A DNA stretch of 64,000 nt, taken from the NCBI RefSeq assembly GCF_030499515.1, contig NZ_JASTWJ010000001.1:7172001-7236000 (forward strand), written 5' to 3'. Under the pieces are notes generated by a model, which saw only the letters and a program-made list of their open reading frames with translations, searched no databases and was not told the origin of the DNA. Of this stretch, positions 51,825 through 60,416 are shown piece after piece. The position numbers and the translations under genes are program-made. Position 1 is the stretch's first letter. Each line of letters begins with the position of its first letter. This DNA is from Streptomyces sp. DT2A-34 (GTDB lineage Bacteria > Actinomycetota > Actinomycetes > Streptomycetales > Streptomycetaceae).

Positions 51825-53597
51825 TCAGGCCGTGACCGTCTCCGCCGGCAGCGCCAGGTCCACGTCCACCGCGCTGTCGTCGCCCGCGTGCGTCGCCGAC
51901 GAGGCGAGCGGGGCGTGGCCGTCGGCCCGGGCGGCCAGGACGTAGGAGCCCTGGGCGGGGACGGCGAGGGCGTAGCTGCCGTCCTGCTCGGAGAGCGTCG
52001 CGCCGGCCTGGCGGCCCCGGCGGTCGATCAGGGTCACTTTGGCGCGGGGGACGGGGGTGCCGCCGGCGTCCAGGACGCGGCCGCGGAAGCCGCGCAGGAC
52101 CTGCTCGGCGCGCTCCAGGTTGGCGTCCTCCTCGCTGCTGGCGCGCAGCTGGGGGTGGGCGGCGGCCGGGCGCTGCTTAGGGAGGAAGAGGGCCAGGAGC
52201 AGGCCTACGGCGACCGCGGCGGTCGCGATCAGGAAGGAGATGCGGAAGCCGTGCATCGTCGGGATCTCGACGCCGCCGACGTTGTTCGCGGTGTTGGCCA
52301 GCACTATGCCGATGACGGCGCTCGACACGGACGTACCGATGGAGCGCATCAGGGTGTTGAGGCCGTTCGCCGCGCCCGTCTCCGAGGCCGGGACGGCGCC
52401 GACGATCAGGGCGGGGAGGGAGGAGTAGGCCAGGCCGATACCCGCGCCGAGGACAACCGAGATGACGAGGCTCTGCCAGGGGGCGCTCATCAGGCCGAGG
52501 CCGGCGCCGTAGCCGATGGCGATGATCAGCAGGCCGAGGATGAGGGTGACCTTGGGGCCGTACTTCGCGGAGAGGCGGGCGTAGACAGGGGCGGTGAACA
52601 TCATCGTCAGGCCCAGCGGGGCAACCAGCAGGCCTGCCACGACCATCGACTGGCCGAGGCCGTAGCCCGTCTCCTTCGGGAGCTGGAGGAGCTGGGGGAG
52701 GACGAGCGAGACGACGTAGAAGGAGACCCCGACCATGATCGACGCGAGGTTGGTGAAGAGGACCGCCGGGCGGGCCGTGGTGCGCAGGTCGACGAGGGGG
52801 GCCTGGGTGCGCAGCTCGTAGACGCCCCAGAGGAGGAGGACGGCGGCCGACGCGGCGAACATGCCGAGCGTGCTGCCCGACGTCCAGCCCCAGTCGCTGC
52901 CCTTGGTGATCGGCAGGAGGAAGAGGACGAGGCCGGCGGAGAGGCCGAGTGCGCCGAGTGTGTCGAAGGAGCCTTCCGCGCGGACCTTGGACTCCGGTAC
53001 GACGAGGAGGGTGAGGACGATGGCGAGGACACCGAGGCCGGCGGCGCCGTAGAAGAGGGCGTGCCAGTCTGCGTGCTGGGCGACCAGGGCCGCGGCGGGC
53101 AGCGCGAGTCCGCCGCCGACGCCGATCGAGGAGCTCATCAGGGCCATCGCCGAGCCGAGCCGTTCGCGGGGCAGCATGTCGCGCATGAGGCCGATGCCGA
53201 GCGGGATCGCGCCCATCGCGAAGCCCTGGAGGGTGCGTCCGGCGATCATGAGGAGGAGGGTGCTGGTGAACGCGCTGATCAGAGCGCCGGCCACCATCAC
53301 CGCCAGGCTGGATATCAGCATGCGCCGCTTGCCGTAGAGGTCCCCGAGGCGGCCCATGATCGGGGTGGCGACGGCGCCCGAGAGCAGCGTCGAGGTCAGG
53401 ACCCAGGTGGCGTTGCTGGGCGTGGTGTCCAGCAGCTGCGGCAGGTCCTTGATGACCGGGACGAGCAGGGTCTGCATCACCGCGACAACGATGCCCGCGA
53501 AGGCGAGGACCGGGACGAGGGCGCCGGAGGTGCGGGTGGTGCCAGTGGCGTCGGAGGTCGCTCTGCCGGTGGGCTGGTCGTTGGTCGTTTGTGTCAT
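51825..53597 (-). CDS. MFS (DHA2-like) efflux pump fused to a carboxypeptidase-regulatory-like domain
   Basis: 590 residues from the ATG at 53597. Residues 20-475 are a 14-helix MFS pump (Gly-Arg-Leu-Gly-Asp-Leu-Tyr-Gly-Lys-Arg-Arg motif A; Gly-Arg-Thr-Leu-Gln-Gly motif). Residues ~505-585 are a beta-sandwich of the carboxypeptidase-regulatory/CnaB type: Gly-Phe-Arg-Gly-Arg-Val-Leu-Asp-Ala-Gly-Gly-Thr-Pro-Val-Pro, Ala-Lys-Val-Thr-Leu-Ile-Asp, Gln-Asp-Gly-Ser-Tyr. By helix count the domain is cytoplasmic, unusual for that fold. Divergent from another MFS gene. Confidence 0.88.
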   Translation of the reverse strand: MTQTTNDQPTGRATSDATGTTRTSGALVPVLAFAGIVVAVMQTLLVPVIKDLPQLLDTTPSNATWVLTSTLLSGAVATPIMGRLGDLYGKRRMLISSLAVMVAGALISAFTSTLLLMIAGRTLQGFAMGAIPLGIGLMRDMLPRERLGSAMALMSSSIGVGGGLALPAAALVAQHADWHALFYGAAGLGVLAIVLTLLVVPESKVRAEGSFDTLGALGLSAGLVLFLLPITKGSDWGWTSGSTLGMFAASAAVLLLWGVYELRTQAPLVDLRTTARPAVLFTNLASIMVGVSFYVVSLVLPQLLQLPKETGYGLGQSMVVAGLLVAPLGLTMMFTAPVYARLSAKYGPKVTLILGLLIIAIGYGAGLGLMSAPWQSLVISVVLGAGIGLAYSSLPALIVGAVPASETGAANGLNTLMRSIGTSVSSAVIGIVLANTANNVGGVEIPTMHGFRISFLIATAAVAVGLLLALFLPKQRPAAAHPQLRASSEEDANLERAEQVLRGFRGRVLDAGGTPVPRAKVTLIDRRGRQAGATLSEQDGSYALAVPAQGSYVLAARADGHAPLASSATHAGDDSAVDVDLALPAETVTA

Positions 53598-53777
53598 GTG
53601 AGGGATCAACCCGGTGTGCCTGGGCAACTATTCCGATGCTTTGGCCAGCTAACGATTTTTGACCTTTTCTTGGGCAACGGGCCAAGGGGCTTGGGAACGG
53701 GCCTGGACCTGGCCTGGACCCTCACGGAATGGTCCTAGACCGAATTCCCGATGCCAGGAGCGTCGGTCGTTGAGAGC
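53598..53777. promoter_or_regulatory. Divergent promoter region of two efflux genes
   Basis: TGGGCAAC occurs at 53620 and 53671, and TTGG/CCAA half-sites recur (TTTGGCCA at 53640; TTGGGCAACGGGCCAA from 53670). The pattern suggests a MarR- or TetR-type operator, but no regulator gene is adjacent. A TTGACC at 53659 may be a -35 element. Confidence 0.4.
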
Positions 53778-55247
53778 ATGACACCCATGCTCGAAGCCGC
53801 CGACGTCTCCCGCGCCTCCCGCCGCACCGTACCGCCCACCTGGCTGGTGCTGACTCTCGCCTGCGCCGGGCAGTTCCTGGTCGTGCTCGACGTGTCCGTC
53901 GTGAACGTGGCGCTGCCGTCGATGCGGGCCGATCTGGGGCTGAGCGCGCAAGGCCTGCAATGGGTGGTGAACGCGTACGCGATCGCCTTCGCGGGGTTCA
54001 TGCTGCTCGGCGGGCGGGCAGGCGATCTGTACGGCCGTAAGCGGATGTTCCTCGTCGGGCTCGGTCTGTTCACCCTGGCCTCGCTGGCCGGCGGGCTGGC
54101 CCAGCAGGACTGGCAGCTGTTGGTCGCGCGGGCCGTGCAGGGGCTGGGCGCGGCGGTGCTGGCGCCCTCGACGCTCACGATCCTGACGGCGGCGGTCCCG
54201 GAGGGGGCGGCGCGGGCGCGGGCGATCGGAACGTGGACCGCCGTCGGCGCGGGCGGTGGCGCGGCGGGCGGGCTCGTCGGCGGGGTGCTGGTGGATGTGC
54301 TGTCGTGGCGCTGGGTGCTGCTGATCAACGTGCCGGTGGGCGCGGTGGTGCTGGCCGGTGCCGTGTGGTGGCTCGCGGAGGGCCGGGCCGGGGACGGGCG
54401 GCGGCTGGATCTGCCTGGGGCGGTGCTGGTGACGGCCGGGCTGGCGACGCTGGCGTACGGCATTTCGCAGACGGAGGCCTCGGGCTGGTCGGCGGCCGCC
54501 ACGGTCGTACCCCTGCTCGCGGGCCCGGCCCTGCTCGGTGTCTTCCTCGTCGTGGAGTCGCGTACGGCGGCTCCGCTGATGCCGCTCGGGCTGTTCCGGG
54601 TGCGGGCGGTGTCGTCGGCGAACGTGGCGATGTTCCTGTGCGGGTCGGCGATGTTCTGCATGTGGTTCTTCATGACGCTGTACGCGCAGAACGTCCTCGG
54701 CTACACCCCGCTGGAGGCCGGCCTGGCGCTGGTGCCGAGCTCGCTGGCCGTGCTCGTCGGCTCCAAGCTCGCGCCGCGGCTCATGCCGGTGCTGGGCGCG
54801 CGCAACGTGGCGGTGCTGGGCACGGTCGTCGCGGCTGTCGGCTTCGGCTGGCAGTCGACCATGGACGTGCAGGGCGCGTACGTCATCTCGATCATGGTGC
54901 CGGGGATCCTGATGATGCTGGGCGCGGGTCTGGGGGCGACCCCCCTCGCGGCGCTGGCCACGGCGGGGGCACAGCCGGGTGAGGCCGGGCTGGTGTCGGG
55001 GCTGGTCAACACCTCGCGCACGATGGGGGGTTCGCTGGGGCTCGCGGTCATGTCGACGCTGGCGGCGGCGCGTTCGGGGCTTGCGGGAGATTCAGCGCAT
55101 TCAGTGCATTCGCATTCGGCGGGGAGCGGGGTGCCGCAGGCGCTGACGGACGGGTACGCGTTGGTGTTTCGTACGTCGGCGGTGGTGCTCGTGGCGGGGG
55201 CGCTGCTGATGCTGCTGTGGCTGCCGAGAAAAAGATCCGCGTCCTGA
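53778..55247 (+). CDS. DHA2-family MFS efflux pump
   Basis: 489 residues from the ATG at 53778 (an earlier in-frame start at 53751 is possible). Fourteen helices; Asp-Val-Ser-Val-Val-Asn-Val-Ala-Leu-Pro in helix 1, Gly-Gly-Arg-Ala-Gly-Asp-Leu-Tyr-Gly-Arg-Lys-Arg as motif A, and Gly-Gly-Leu-Val-Gly-Gly-Val-Leu as motif C. Typical EmrB/QacA drug exporter by length. Substrate unknown. Confidence 0.9.
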   Translation: MTPMLEAADVSRASRRTVPPTWLVLTLACAGQFLVVLDVSVVNVALPSMRADLGLSAQGLQWVVNAYAIAFAGFMLLGGRAGDLYGRKRMFLVGLGLFTLASLAGGLAQQDWQLLVARAVQGLGAAVLAPSTLTILTAAVPEGAARARAIGTWTAVGAGGGAAGGLVGGVLVDVLSWRWVLLINVPVGAVVLAGAVWWLAEGRAGDGRRLDLPGAVLVTAGLATLAYGISQTEASGWSAAATVVPLLAGPALLGVFLVVESRTAAPLMPLGLFRVRAVSSANVAMFLCGSAMFCMWFFMTLYAQNVLGYTPLEAGLALVPSSLAVLVGSKLAPRLMPVLGARNVAVLGTVVAAVGFGWQSTMDVQGAYVISIMVPGILMMLGAGLGATPLAALATAGAQPGEAGLVSGLVNTSRTMGGSLGLAVMSTLAAARSGLAGDSAHSVHSHSAGSGVPQALTDGYALVFRTSAVVLVAGALLMLLWLPRKRSAS

Positions 55248-55299
55248 GGCAACGGTCCGGGAGGCTCATGGACTCCTTTGAATATCTAGGGAGGTGCCC

Positions 55300-55842
55300 A
55301 TGGGGGATCGCAAGGCGGCTCGGGACTCGGAGTTCCAGAGCTTTGTCATCGGCCGCTGGCCGCGGCTGATGCGGACGGCATTTCTCCTCACGGGGGAGCA
55401 GCACGCCGCGGAGGATCTGGTTCAGTCGACGCTGGAGCGGGTCTACGTGGCCTGGCGCAGTGTCGGCTCGGCCGACGACCCGGAGGCGTATGTACGGCGC
55501 GTGATGATCAACGCGCACGCACGCAAACACCGCAGAAGGCTCAGGGAGTTCCTCGCGCCGAAGGACGACTCCGGCCTGGTGCGCGAGGTGGCGGACACCG
55601 GTGACCGCATCGCCCAGGCCGATGACCGCAGTGCCCTGCTGTCGGCGCTCGCCCAACTGCCGCCACGGCAGCGGGAGGCGGTGGTCCTGCGGTACTGGGA
55701 GGACCTGACCGAGACGCAGACGGCGGAGGCGATGGGCTGCTCCGTCGGCGCGGTGAAGAGCAACGCGGCCAAGGGGATCGCGAAACTCCGCGCCATACCG
55801 GGACTGGCCGAGATGGTGACGCAGGGAGGGCGTAAGCGATGA
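55300..55842 (+). CDS. ECF sigma factor, SigE-family subgroup
   Basis: 180 residues from the ATG at 55300 with AGGGAGG five bases before it. Region 2 (Phe-Gln-Ser-Phe-Val, Ala-Glu-Asp-Leu-Val-Gln, Tyr-Val-Ala-Trp) and region 4 (Leu-Pro-Pro-Arg-Gln-Arg-Glu-Ala-Val-Val-Leu-Arg-Tyr-Trp-Glu-Asp-Leu-Thr and Ser-Val-Gly-Ala-Val-Lys-Ser) are complete. This actinomycete group, often called SigE70, commonly travels with a membrane protein encoded directly downstream, as here (ATGA overlap). The signal is unknown. Confidence 0.92.
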   Translation: MGDRKAARDSEFQSFVIGRWPRLMRTAFLLTGEQHAAEDLVQSTLERVYVAWRSVGSADDPEAYVRRVMINAHARKHRRRLREFLAPKDDSGLVREVADTGDRIAQADDRSALLSALAQLPPRQREAVVLRYWEDLTETQTAEAMGCSVGAVKSNAAKGIAKLRAIPGLAEMVTQGGRKR

Positions 55843-56672
55843 GCGCGGACCGGGAGACGAACCACGGCATGACCAGTCACGACATGACCCACACGGACAT
55901 CGCCCTCATGCTGGCCGACGCCGCGGACGAGGTGGAAATCGGCATAGCCCCCTACCAGGCGGTGATCCGGGGCGGCCGCCGCCGCAGGGCCCGCCGCTGG
56001 GCGGTGGCGACGGCCACGGCGCTGGTGCTGGTCGGATCGACGGGGACGCTGGCCCTGGCGGGACTGCCGGGCGGGGACGGGAGCAGGGGCTCCCACGTGG
56101 CGACGCAGCCACCGTCGGCGGAGGACCGGCATGTGTATGTGCCGCAGCGATCCACGATCGCGACCGGCAATGACCACGGCAAGGAGTGGTGGGTCACGAT
56201 CGATGTGTGGGGTGCGCCGAGGGACGCGGCGGAGGCACAGGCCCAGTGGGCGGCGATGGCCACCTACGGCGGCCGGCCGGTGGACAAGCCCTCCGAACTG
56301 ATCGGCAAGAAGGCGTTCTTCGTGGCCCGGACCTACGGCGCCGGCGCCGAGCCGCAGATCACCATGCTGGACGTGTTCACCAAGGAGGACAGCAGCATGT
56401 CCGGCAGGGACATCGAGACCGCCGCACTCCCGCTGGACCCGGACTCCGAAGGCCCCAACCGCCTGGTGATCGGCCAGGTCGGCAAGACCGCCCGGACCGT
56501 TACCTGCACCTGGCAGGACGGCACGATGACCGACGTACGCAGGGTGCCGGCGGGTTACGACATCAACACCGACGACCAGGTGATCCGCCCGGTGGACGGC
56601 TCCCCGGTGAACTGGTTCGTGTGCCTGGCGCCGGATGACACGGTGGCCAAGGCGGCGTATGTGTCGGAGTAG
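55839..56672 (+). CDS. Membrane partner of the ECF sigma factor, probable anti-sigma or lipid-exposed sensor
   Basis: 277 residues, ATG overlapping the sigma stop. A cytoplasmic N terminus of about 55 residues (Leu-Ala-Asp-Ala-Ala-Asp-Glu-Val-Glu), an Arg-rich patch, one transmembrane helix (about 54-76), then an extracellular domain of about 190 residues with two Cys residues near the C terminus. The arrangement is that of an anti-sigma factor, but no zinc-binding ZAS motif is present. Role inferred from position. Confidence 0.78.
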   Translation: MSADRETNHGMTSHDMTHTDIALMLADAADEVEIGIAPYQAVIRGGRRRRARRWAVATATALVLVGSTGTLALAGLPGGDGSRGSHVATQPPSAEDRHVYVPQRSTIATGNDHGKEWWVTIDVWGAPRDAAEAQAQWAAMATYGGRPVDKPSELIGKKAFFVARTYGAGAEPQITMLDVFTKEDSSMSGRDIETAALPLDPDSEGPNRLVIGQVGKTARTVTCTWQDGTMTDVRRVPAGYDINTDDQVIRPVDGSPVNWFVCLAPDDTVAKAAYVSE

Positions 56673-56709
56673 GGAGAGGGAGCGGAGAGGCCCGCATGGG
56701 CGGCGGGGG

Positions 56710-57351
56710 CTACAGCCACCCCTGCCGACGTGCCTCCCGCAGCGCCTCCGTCCGGTCGCGGGTGCCCGTCTTGCCGATCGCGGAGGAGAAGTGGTCGCGG
56801 ACCGTCGACTCGGAGAGGTGGAGCTTGCCGGCGATGTCGGCGACCGTCGCGCCGTCCGCCGAGGCGTCGAGGACCTCGCACTCGCGGGCGGTGAGCGGGT
56901 TGGGGCCGGTGCTGAGGGCAGCCGCCGAGAGGGCCGGGTCGATCACCGTCTCGCCGGTCAGGACGCGGCGGATGGCGACCGTCAGTTCCTCCACCGGGCC
57001 GTCCTTCACCAGGAAACCGGCGGCTCCCGCCTCCATGGCCCGGCGCAGATGTCCGGGGCGGCCGTACGTCGTCAGGATCAGTACGCGGCAGTCGGGGACC
57101 TGGTCGCGCAGCTCGGCCGCGGCGTCCAGCCTGCTGAGGACCGGGAGTTCGAGGTCGAGGAGGGCGACGTCCGGGCGGTAGGCGAGGGCGGTGTCCACGA
57201 GGGCGTCCCCGGCCGACACCTGCGCCACGACCTCGATGTCCGGCTCCATCCCGAGTAGTAAGGCGAGCGCCCCGCGTGCCATGCCCTGGTCCTCGGCGAG
57301 CAGGACCCTGATGGACTTGGCGGGCCGGTGGTCCCGGGGCGTCTCGTTCAC
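56710..57351 (-). CDS. NarL/LuxR-type response regulator, orphan
   Basis: 213 residues from a GTG at 57351. Receiver domain with Glu-Asp-Gln near the start, phospho-acceptor Asp in Val-Ala-Leu-Leu-Asp-Leu-Glu (about 60), Thr/Thr-Tyr and Lys in Leu-Val-Lys-Asp (about 108-111). C-terminal LuxR helix-turn-helix with Leu-Thr-Ala-Arg-Glu-Cys-Glu-Val-Leu and Thr-Val-Arg-Asp-His-Phe-Ser. No histidine kinase is adjacent in the window, so its partner is elsewhere or missing. Confidence 0.9.
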   Translation of the reverse strand: MNETPRDHRPAKSIRVLLAEDQGMARGALALLLGMEPDIEVVAQVSAGDALVDTALAYRPDVALLDLELPVLSRLDAAAELRDQVPDCRVLILTTYGRPGHLRRAMEAGAAGFLVKDGPVEELTVAIRRVLTGETVIDPALSAAALSTGPNPLTARECEVLDASADGATVADIAGKLHLSESTVRDHFSSAIGKTGTRDRTEALREARRQGWL

Positions 57352-57456
57352 AGGTCCAGCGTATGGGGAACGGGCCTGGTGAGAGCGGGGTGGCGCCACC
57401 CCGGCCGGAACCGGTTGCCGGGGGAACCGGTTATCGAGGGGCGCCACCCGTCACGA

Positions 57457-57663
57457 TCACGTCAGACCGACGGCGTTCGTGATGAGCAGACTCACGGTCA
57501 CGGAGGAGACGAAGCCGCCCCCTCCCCCGATGAGCGCTGTGGGGAGTCCGGCGCCTCCTGCGCTCATGAGGATTCCGACGACGATGCCCGCGATGATCGA
57601 CAACAGGGCAACGATGACAACGACGAAGACCCGGTGATTGCACACCGGCGACGGAGCAGACAA
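57457..57663 (-). CDS. Small membrane protein, two hydrophobic helices
   Basis: 68 residues. The TTG at 57663 has GGAAGGA at a good distance; a GTG at 57645 is the alternative. Two hydrophobic stretches (about 12-33 and 42-64), Gly/Ala/Val/Ile-rich, separated by a short loop. No family recognised. Confidence 0.55.
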   Translation of the reverse strand: MSAPSPVCNHRVFVVVIVALLSIIAGIVVGILMSAGGAGLPTALIGGGGGFVSSVTVSLLITNAVGLT

Positions 57664-58198
57664 GGACGATCCTTCCGAGTTCTGTCAGAACATCGGCATC
57701 CGGATCCCGTGGGAGAAAGTGCACACGCCACCCGGACGGCCCATGTCCATGCACTGAGGCCGTAACCGCGGAAAGCCGCTCAGGGAGCGGGCCCCGGATA
57801 ACCACGCGGCGGAACCGGCGTGGCCCAAGTGGTTCATGTGCATCCCCCTGCGCGTCGTCCTGGCTCATCGGAGTCCGTTGGCGCGGAGTCCGATGACTCG
57901 GAACCCGTTGACTGGGCCCGGGCCAGTCTACCGCCGGGGCATACAACGAGGCGTGATCGCAAGGGAGTTGATGACCGGATAGCGGCGATCGGTGGTTTGG
58001 CCGACCGCCATGAACGGCAGGCGAATCCGTGAAGGGGCCGGTGAGGCAACCCATGAAGGAATCCGTGAATGTGGCTCGAAGTCGCCACTGGGCTCACAGC
58101 CTCCGGCGGCGAGGGGGCTGGATCGAGAGGCGCGATCTGATGAATCGTCAGGAGCCTTCACAAGTGCGGGGCGCTCGGCTATACAGGGGGCGCCGGAC

Positions 58199-58212
58199 TG
58201 GAACGCGTTCTA
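58199..58212. promoter_or_regulatory. KstR operator, exact match, upstream of MaoC operon
   Basis: TGGAACGCGTTCTA fits TnnAACnnGTTnnA at every fixed position; the core GAACGCGTTC is palindromic. It precedes the hydratase start by about 90 bases. Confidence 0.78.
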
Positions 58213-58226
58213 GAACGGCCCGTGAC

Positions 58227-58268
58227 GACCTCGGTGCGGCCGACGGTGCGGACGGCCGTACCGAGGTC
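58227..58268 (+). promoter_or_regulatory. 15-bp hairpin in the leader of the MaoC operon
   Basis: GACCTCGGTGCGGCC (58227-58241) pairs with 58254-58268 with a single G-U, loop of 12. No U-tract follows. Located between the operator and the AGGAGC ribosome site. May stabilise or regulate the message. Confidence 0.6.
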
Positions 58269-58300
58269 TCCGATCCCAAGAGCGAGCCTTCAGGAGCCCC

Positions 58301-59161
58301 ATGCCCATCGACGCGGCCAAGGCCGTCGCAGCAGAGCCCCGGACGGGCGAGATCACCTGGACCTCCAAGGACGTGCAGCTCTACCACCTCGGTATCGGAG
58401 CGGGCACCCCGGCGACCGACCCCGACGAGCTGCGCTACACCCTGGAGTCCCGGCTGCACGTCCTGCCGAGCTTCGCCACCGTCGCGGGCTCCGGCTCGCC
58501 CGGCGTGATCAACGGCCTGTCCATGCCCGGCATCGAGGTCGACCTCGCCCGCGTCCTGCACGGCGGGCAGACGCTGACGATCCACCGGCCCATCCCGGCC
58601 GAGGGCACCGCGACCGCCACCGGCCGCATCGCCGCCGTCTACGACAAGGGCAAGGCGGCCGTGCTCGTGATGCGCACCGACGTCGCGGACGCCGACGGCC
58701 CGCTGTGGACCAACGACGCCCAGATCTTCGTCCGCGGAGAGGGCGGTTGGGGCGGTGACCGGGGACCGTCCGCCCGTCTCGAACCCCCCGTCGGCGAGCC
58801 CACCCGGACCGTCGAGCGGCCCGTCCGTGAGGACCAGGCCCTGCTGTACCGCCTGTCCGGCGACTGGAACCCGCTGCACGCCGACCCGGAGTTCGCCAAG
58901 GTCGCCGGTTTCGAGCGGCCCATCCTGCACGGGCTGTGCACCTACGGCATGACCCTCAAGGCGGTCGTCGACACGCTGCTCGGCGGGGACGTGACCCGGG
59001 TGCGCTCGTACACCACCCGGTTCGCCGGGGTCGTGTACCCGGGGGAGACCCTGCGCATCCGCATGTGGCGGCAGGAGGGCGACGCCGTCCGGGTGGCCGT
59101 GAGCGCGGTCGAGCGGGACGACGCGCCCGTCCTCGCCGACACCGTCGTCGAGCACGCCTGA
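58301..59161 (+). CDS. MaoC-family 2-enoyl-CoA hydratase (hydratase 2, HtdY/Hsd4B-like)
   Basis: 286 residues in two hot-dog halves. The N-terminal half (Trp-Thr-Ser-Lys-Asp-Val-Gln-Leu-Tyr-x-Leu-Gly-x-Gly-Ala-Gly) and the catalytic C-terminal half (Arg-Leu-Ser-Gly-Asp-Trp-Asn-Pro-Leu-His-Ala-Asp-Pro, about 184-196, containing the Asp/His hydratase pair, then Pro-Ile-Leu-His-Gly-Leu-Cys-Thr-Tyr-Gly) match mycobacterial Rv3538/Rv3389c. It hydrates trans-2-enoyl-CoA in beta-oxidation of steroid or fatty side chains. ATG at 58301; first gene of a three-gene KstR-type operon. Confidence 0.9.
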   Translation: MPIDAAKAVAAEPRTGEITWTSKDVQLYHLGIGAGTPATDPDELRYTLESRLHVLPSFATVAGSGSPGVINGLSMPGIEVDLARVLHGGQTLTIHRPIPAEGTATATGRIAAVYDKGKAAVLVMRTDVADADGPLWTNDAQIFVRGEGGWGGDRGPSARLEPPVGEPTRTVERPVREDQALLYRLSGDWNPLHADPEFAKVAGFERPILHGLCTYGMTLKAVVDTLLGGDVTRVRSYTTRFAGVVYPGETLRIRMWRQEGDAVRVAVSAVERDDAPVLADTVVEHA

Positions 59162-59171
59162 TGCCGGACGC

Positions 59172-59275
59172 ACCTGACGTCGAGCACGCCTGACGTCGAA
59201 CACGCCGGATCGGACGCACCTGACGTCGAACCCACCGGACGTCGGACGTATCTGACGTCGTCGAACACACCTGAG
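59172..59275. repeat. Degenerate CTGACGTCGA repeats between hydratase and dehydrogenase genes
   Basis: CTGACGT recurs at 59174, 59190, 59220 and 59252, with GTCGAACAC-like continuations; irregular spacing (16, 30, 32). Noncoding spacer of 144 bases in an otherwise tight operon. Confidence 0.65.
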
Positions 59276-59305
59276 TCCAGAACGCCGTACGAGGGGAGCC
59301 GCACC

Positions 59306-60391
59306 ATGCGAGCAGCCGTACTGCACGAGATCGGTCAGGACAAGCTCGAGGTCCTCGACGACGTCGAGGCGGTGGGCTTCGGGCCCGGCAAGGTGAGGGT
59401 CCGGGTGCGGGCGACCGGGCTGTGCCACTCGGACCTGTCCGCGATGGCGGGGGTGCTTCCGCAGCCGGGGCCGTTCGTGCCCGGTCACGAGGGCGCGGGC
59501 GAGATCGTCGAAGTCGGGGAGGGCGTGAGCCGCCTGAAGCCCGGCGACCGGGTCGTCGTCTGCTGGCTGCCCGCCTGCGGCGCCTGTCCCGCCTGCAAGC
59601 GCGGCCAGACCGAGCTGTGCCTGGCCGGGTTCATGAACGCCGGCGCCCCCAACTTCAAGCGCCCCGGCGGCACTCCGTCGGACGTCTTCGGCTTCGCCGG
59701 TACCGGTACCTTCGCCGAGGAGGTCGTCGTCGACGCCGGATGCGCGGTGCCGATCCCCGACGACGTGCCCTTCGACATCGCCGCCCTCATCGGCTGCGGG
59801 GTGACCACGGGGCTCGGCGCCGCACTCAACACCGCGGACGTGGAGGCCGGTTCGTCGGTCGCCGTCATCGGCTGCGGCGGCGTCGGGATCTCCGCGATCC
59901 AGGGCGCCCGGCTCAAGGGGGCCGCCGAGATCGTCGCCGTCGACCCGGTCGCCTCGCGCCGGGAGTCCGCGCTCAGGTTCGGGGCCACCAGGGCCGTTTC
60001 GCCGGACGAGCTGGCCGACGCCAAGCAGCAGGTCACCGCCGGCGAGGGCTTCGACTACGTCTTCGAGGTCGTCGGCAAGTCCGCCACCGCCCGCACGGCC
60101 TACGAGACCACCCGGCGCGGCGGCACACTCGTGGTCGTGGGCGCCGGAGCGATGGACGACTTCCTCCAGCTCAACATGTTCGAGCTGTTCTTCGACGAGA
60201 AGCGGATCCTGCCGTCCATGTACGGCGGCGGAGACGTCCTGCGCTCCTACGAGCGGACGATCGCGCTCTGGCGCGCGGGCCGCATCGACCTCGCCGGCCT
60301 GATCACCCACCGCGTGCCGCTGGCCGACGTCAACGAGGCCCTGGACCAGATGCGGACGGGCACGGCGCTGCGTACGTGCATCGAGATCTGA
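59306..60391 (+). CDS. Zinc-dependent alcohol dehydrogenase (MDR superfamily)
   Basis: 361 residues, ATG at 59306 with GAGGGGAG. Catalytic zinc site Gly-Leu-Cys-His-Ser-Asp (about 38-43) and Gly-His-Glu-Gly-Ala-Gly (about 60-65); structural zinc Cys-x-x-Cys-x-x-Cys in Cys-Gly-Ala-Cys-Pro-Ala-Cys plus a fourth Cys in Glu-Leu-Cys (about 92-108); nucleotide fold Ile-Gly-Cys-Gly-Gly-Val-Gly (about 189-195). Class III/mycobacterial AdhD-like. In this operon it probably oxidises a side-chain alcohol or hydroxyacyl intermediate. Confidence 0.9.
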   Translation: MRAAVLHEIGQDKLEVLDDVEAVGFGPGKVRVRVRATGLCHSDLSAMAGVLPQPGPFVPGHEGAGEIVEVGEGVSRLKPGDRVVVCWLPACGACPACKRGQTELCLAGFMNAGAPNFKRPGGTPSDVFGFAGTGTFAEEVVVDAGCAVPIPDDVPFDIAALIGCGVTTGLGAALNTADVEAGSSVAVIGCGGVGISAIQGARLKGAAEIVAVDPVASRRESALRFGATRAVSPDELADAKQQVTAGEGFDYVFEVVGKSATARTAYETTRRGGTLVVVGAGAMDDFLQLNMFELFFDEKRILPSMYGGGDVLRSYERTIALWRAGRIDLAGLITHRVPLADVNEALDQMRTGTALRTCIEI

Positions 60392-60416
60392 ACCCACCGC
60401 CTGCGAAGGGACGTCG

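Larger units (their letters stand above)
57664..58300. other. 637-bp region without a convincing gene
   Basis: Several small frames are present but none has a ribosome site or recognisable product. The left part shows diverged short repeats (GGAGTCCG, CCCGTTGACTGGG). The right part holds a KstR operator (58199) and a strong hairpin (58227-58268) belonging to the downstream operon's leader. Confidence 0.5.

Noticed and set aside
57664..58200. Small protein genes in the gap
   Set aside because: Frames lack ribosome sites, have repeat-driven composition and no recognisable products.
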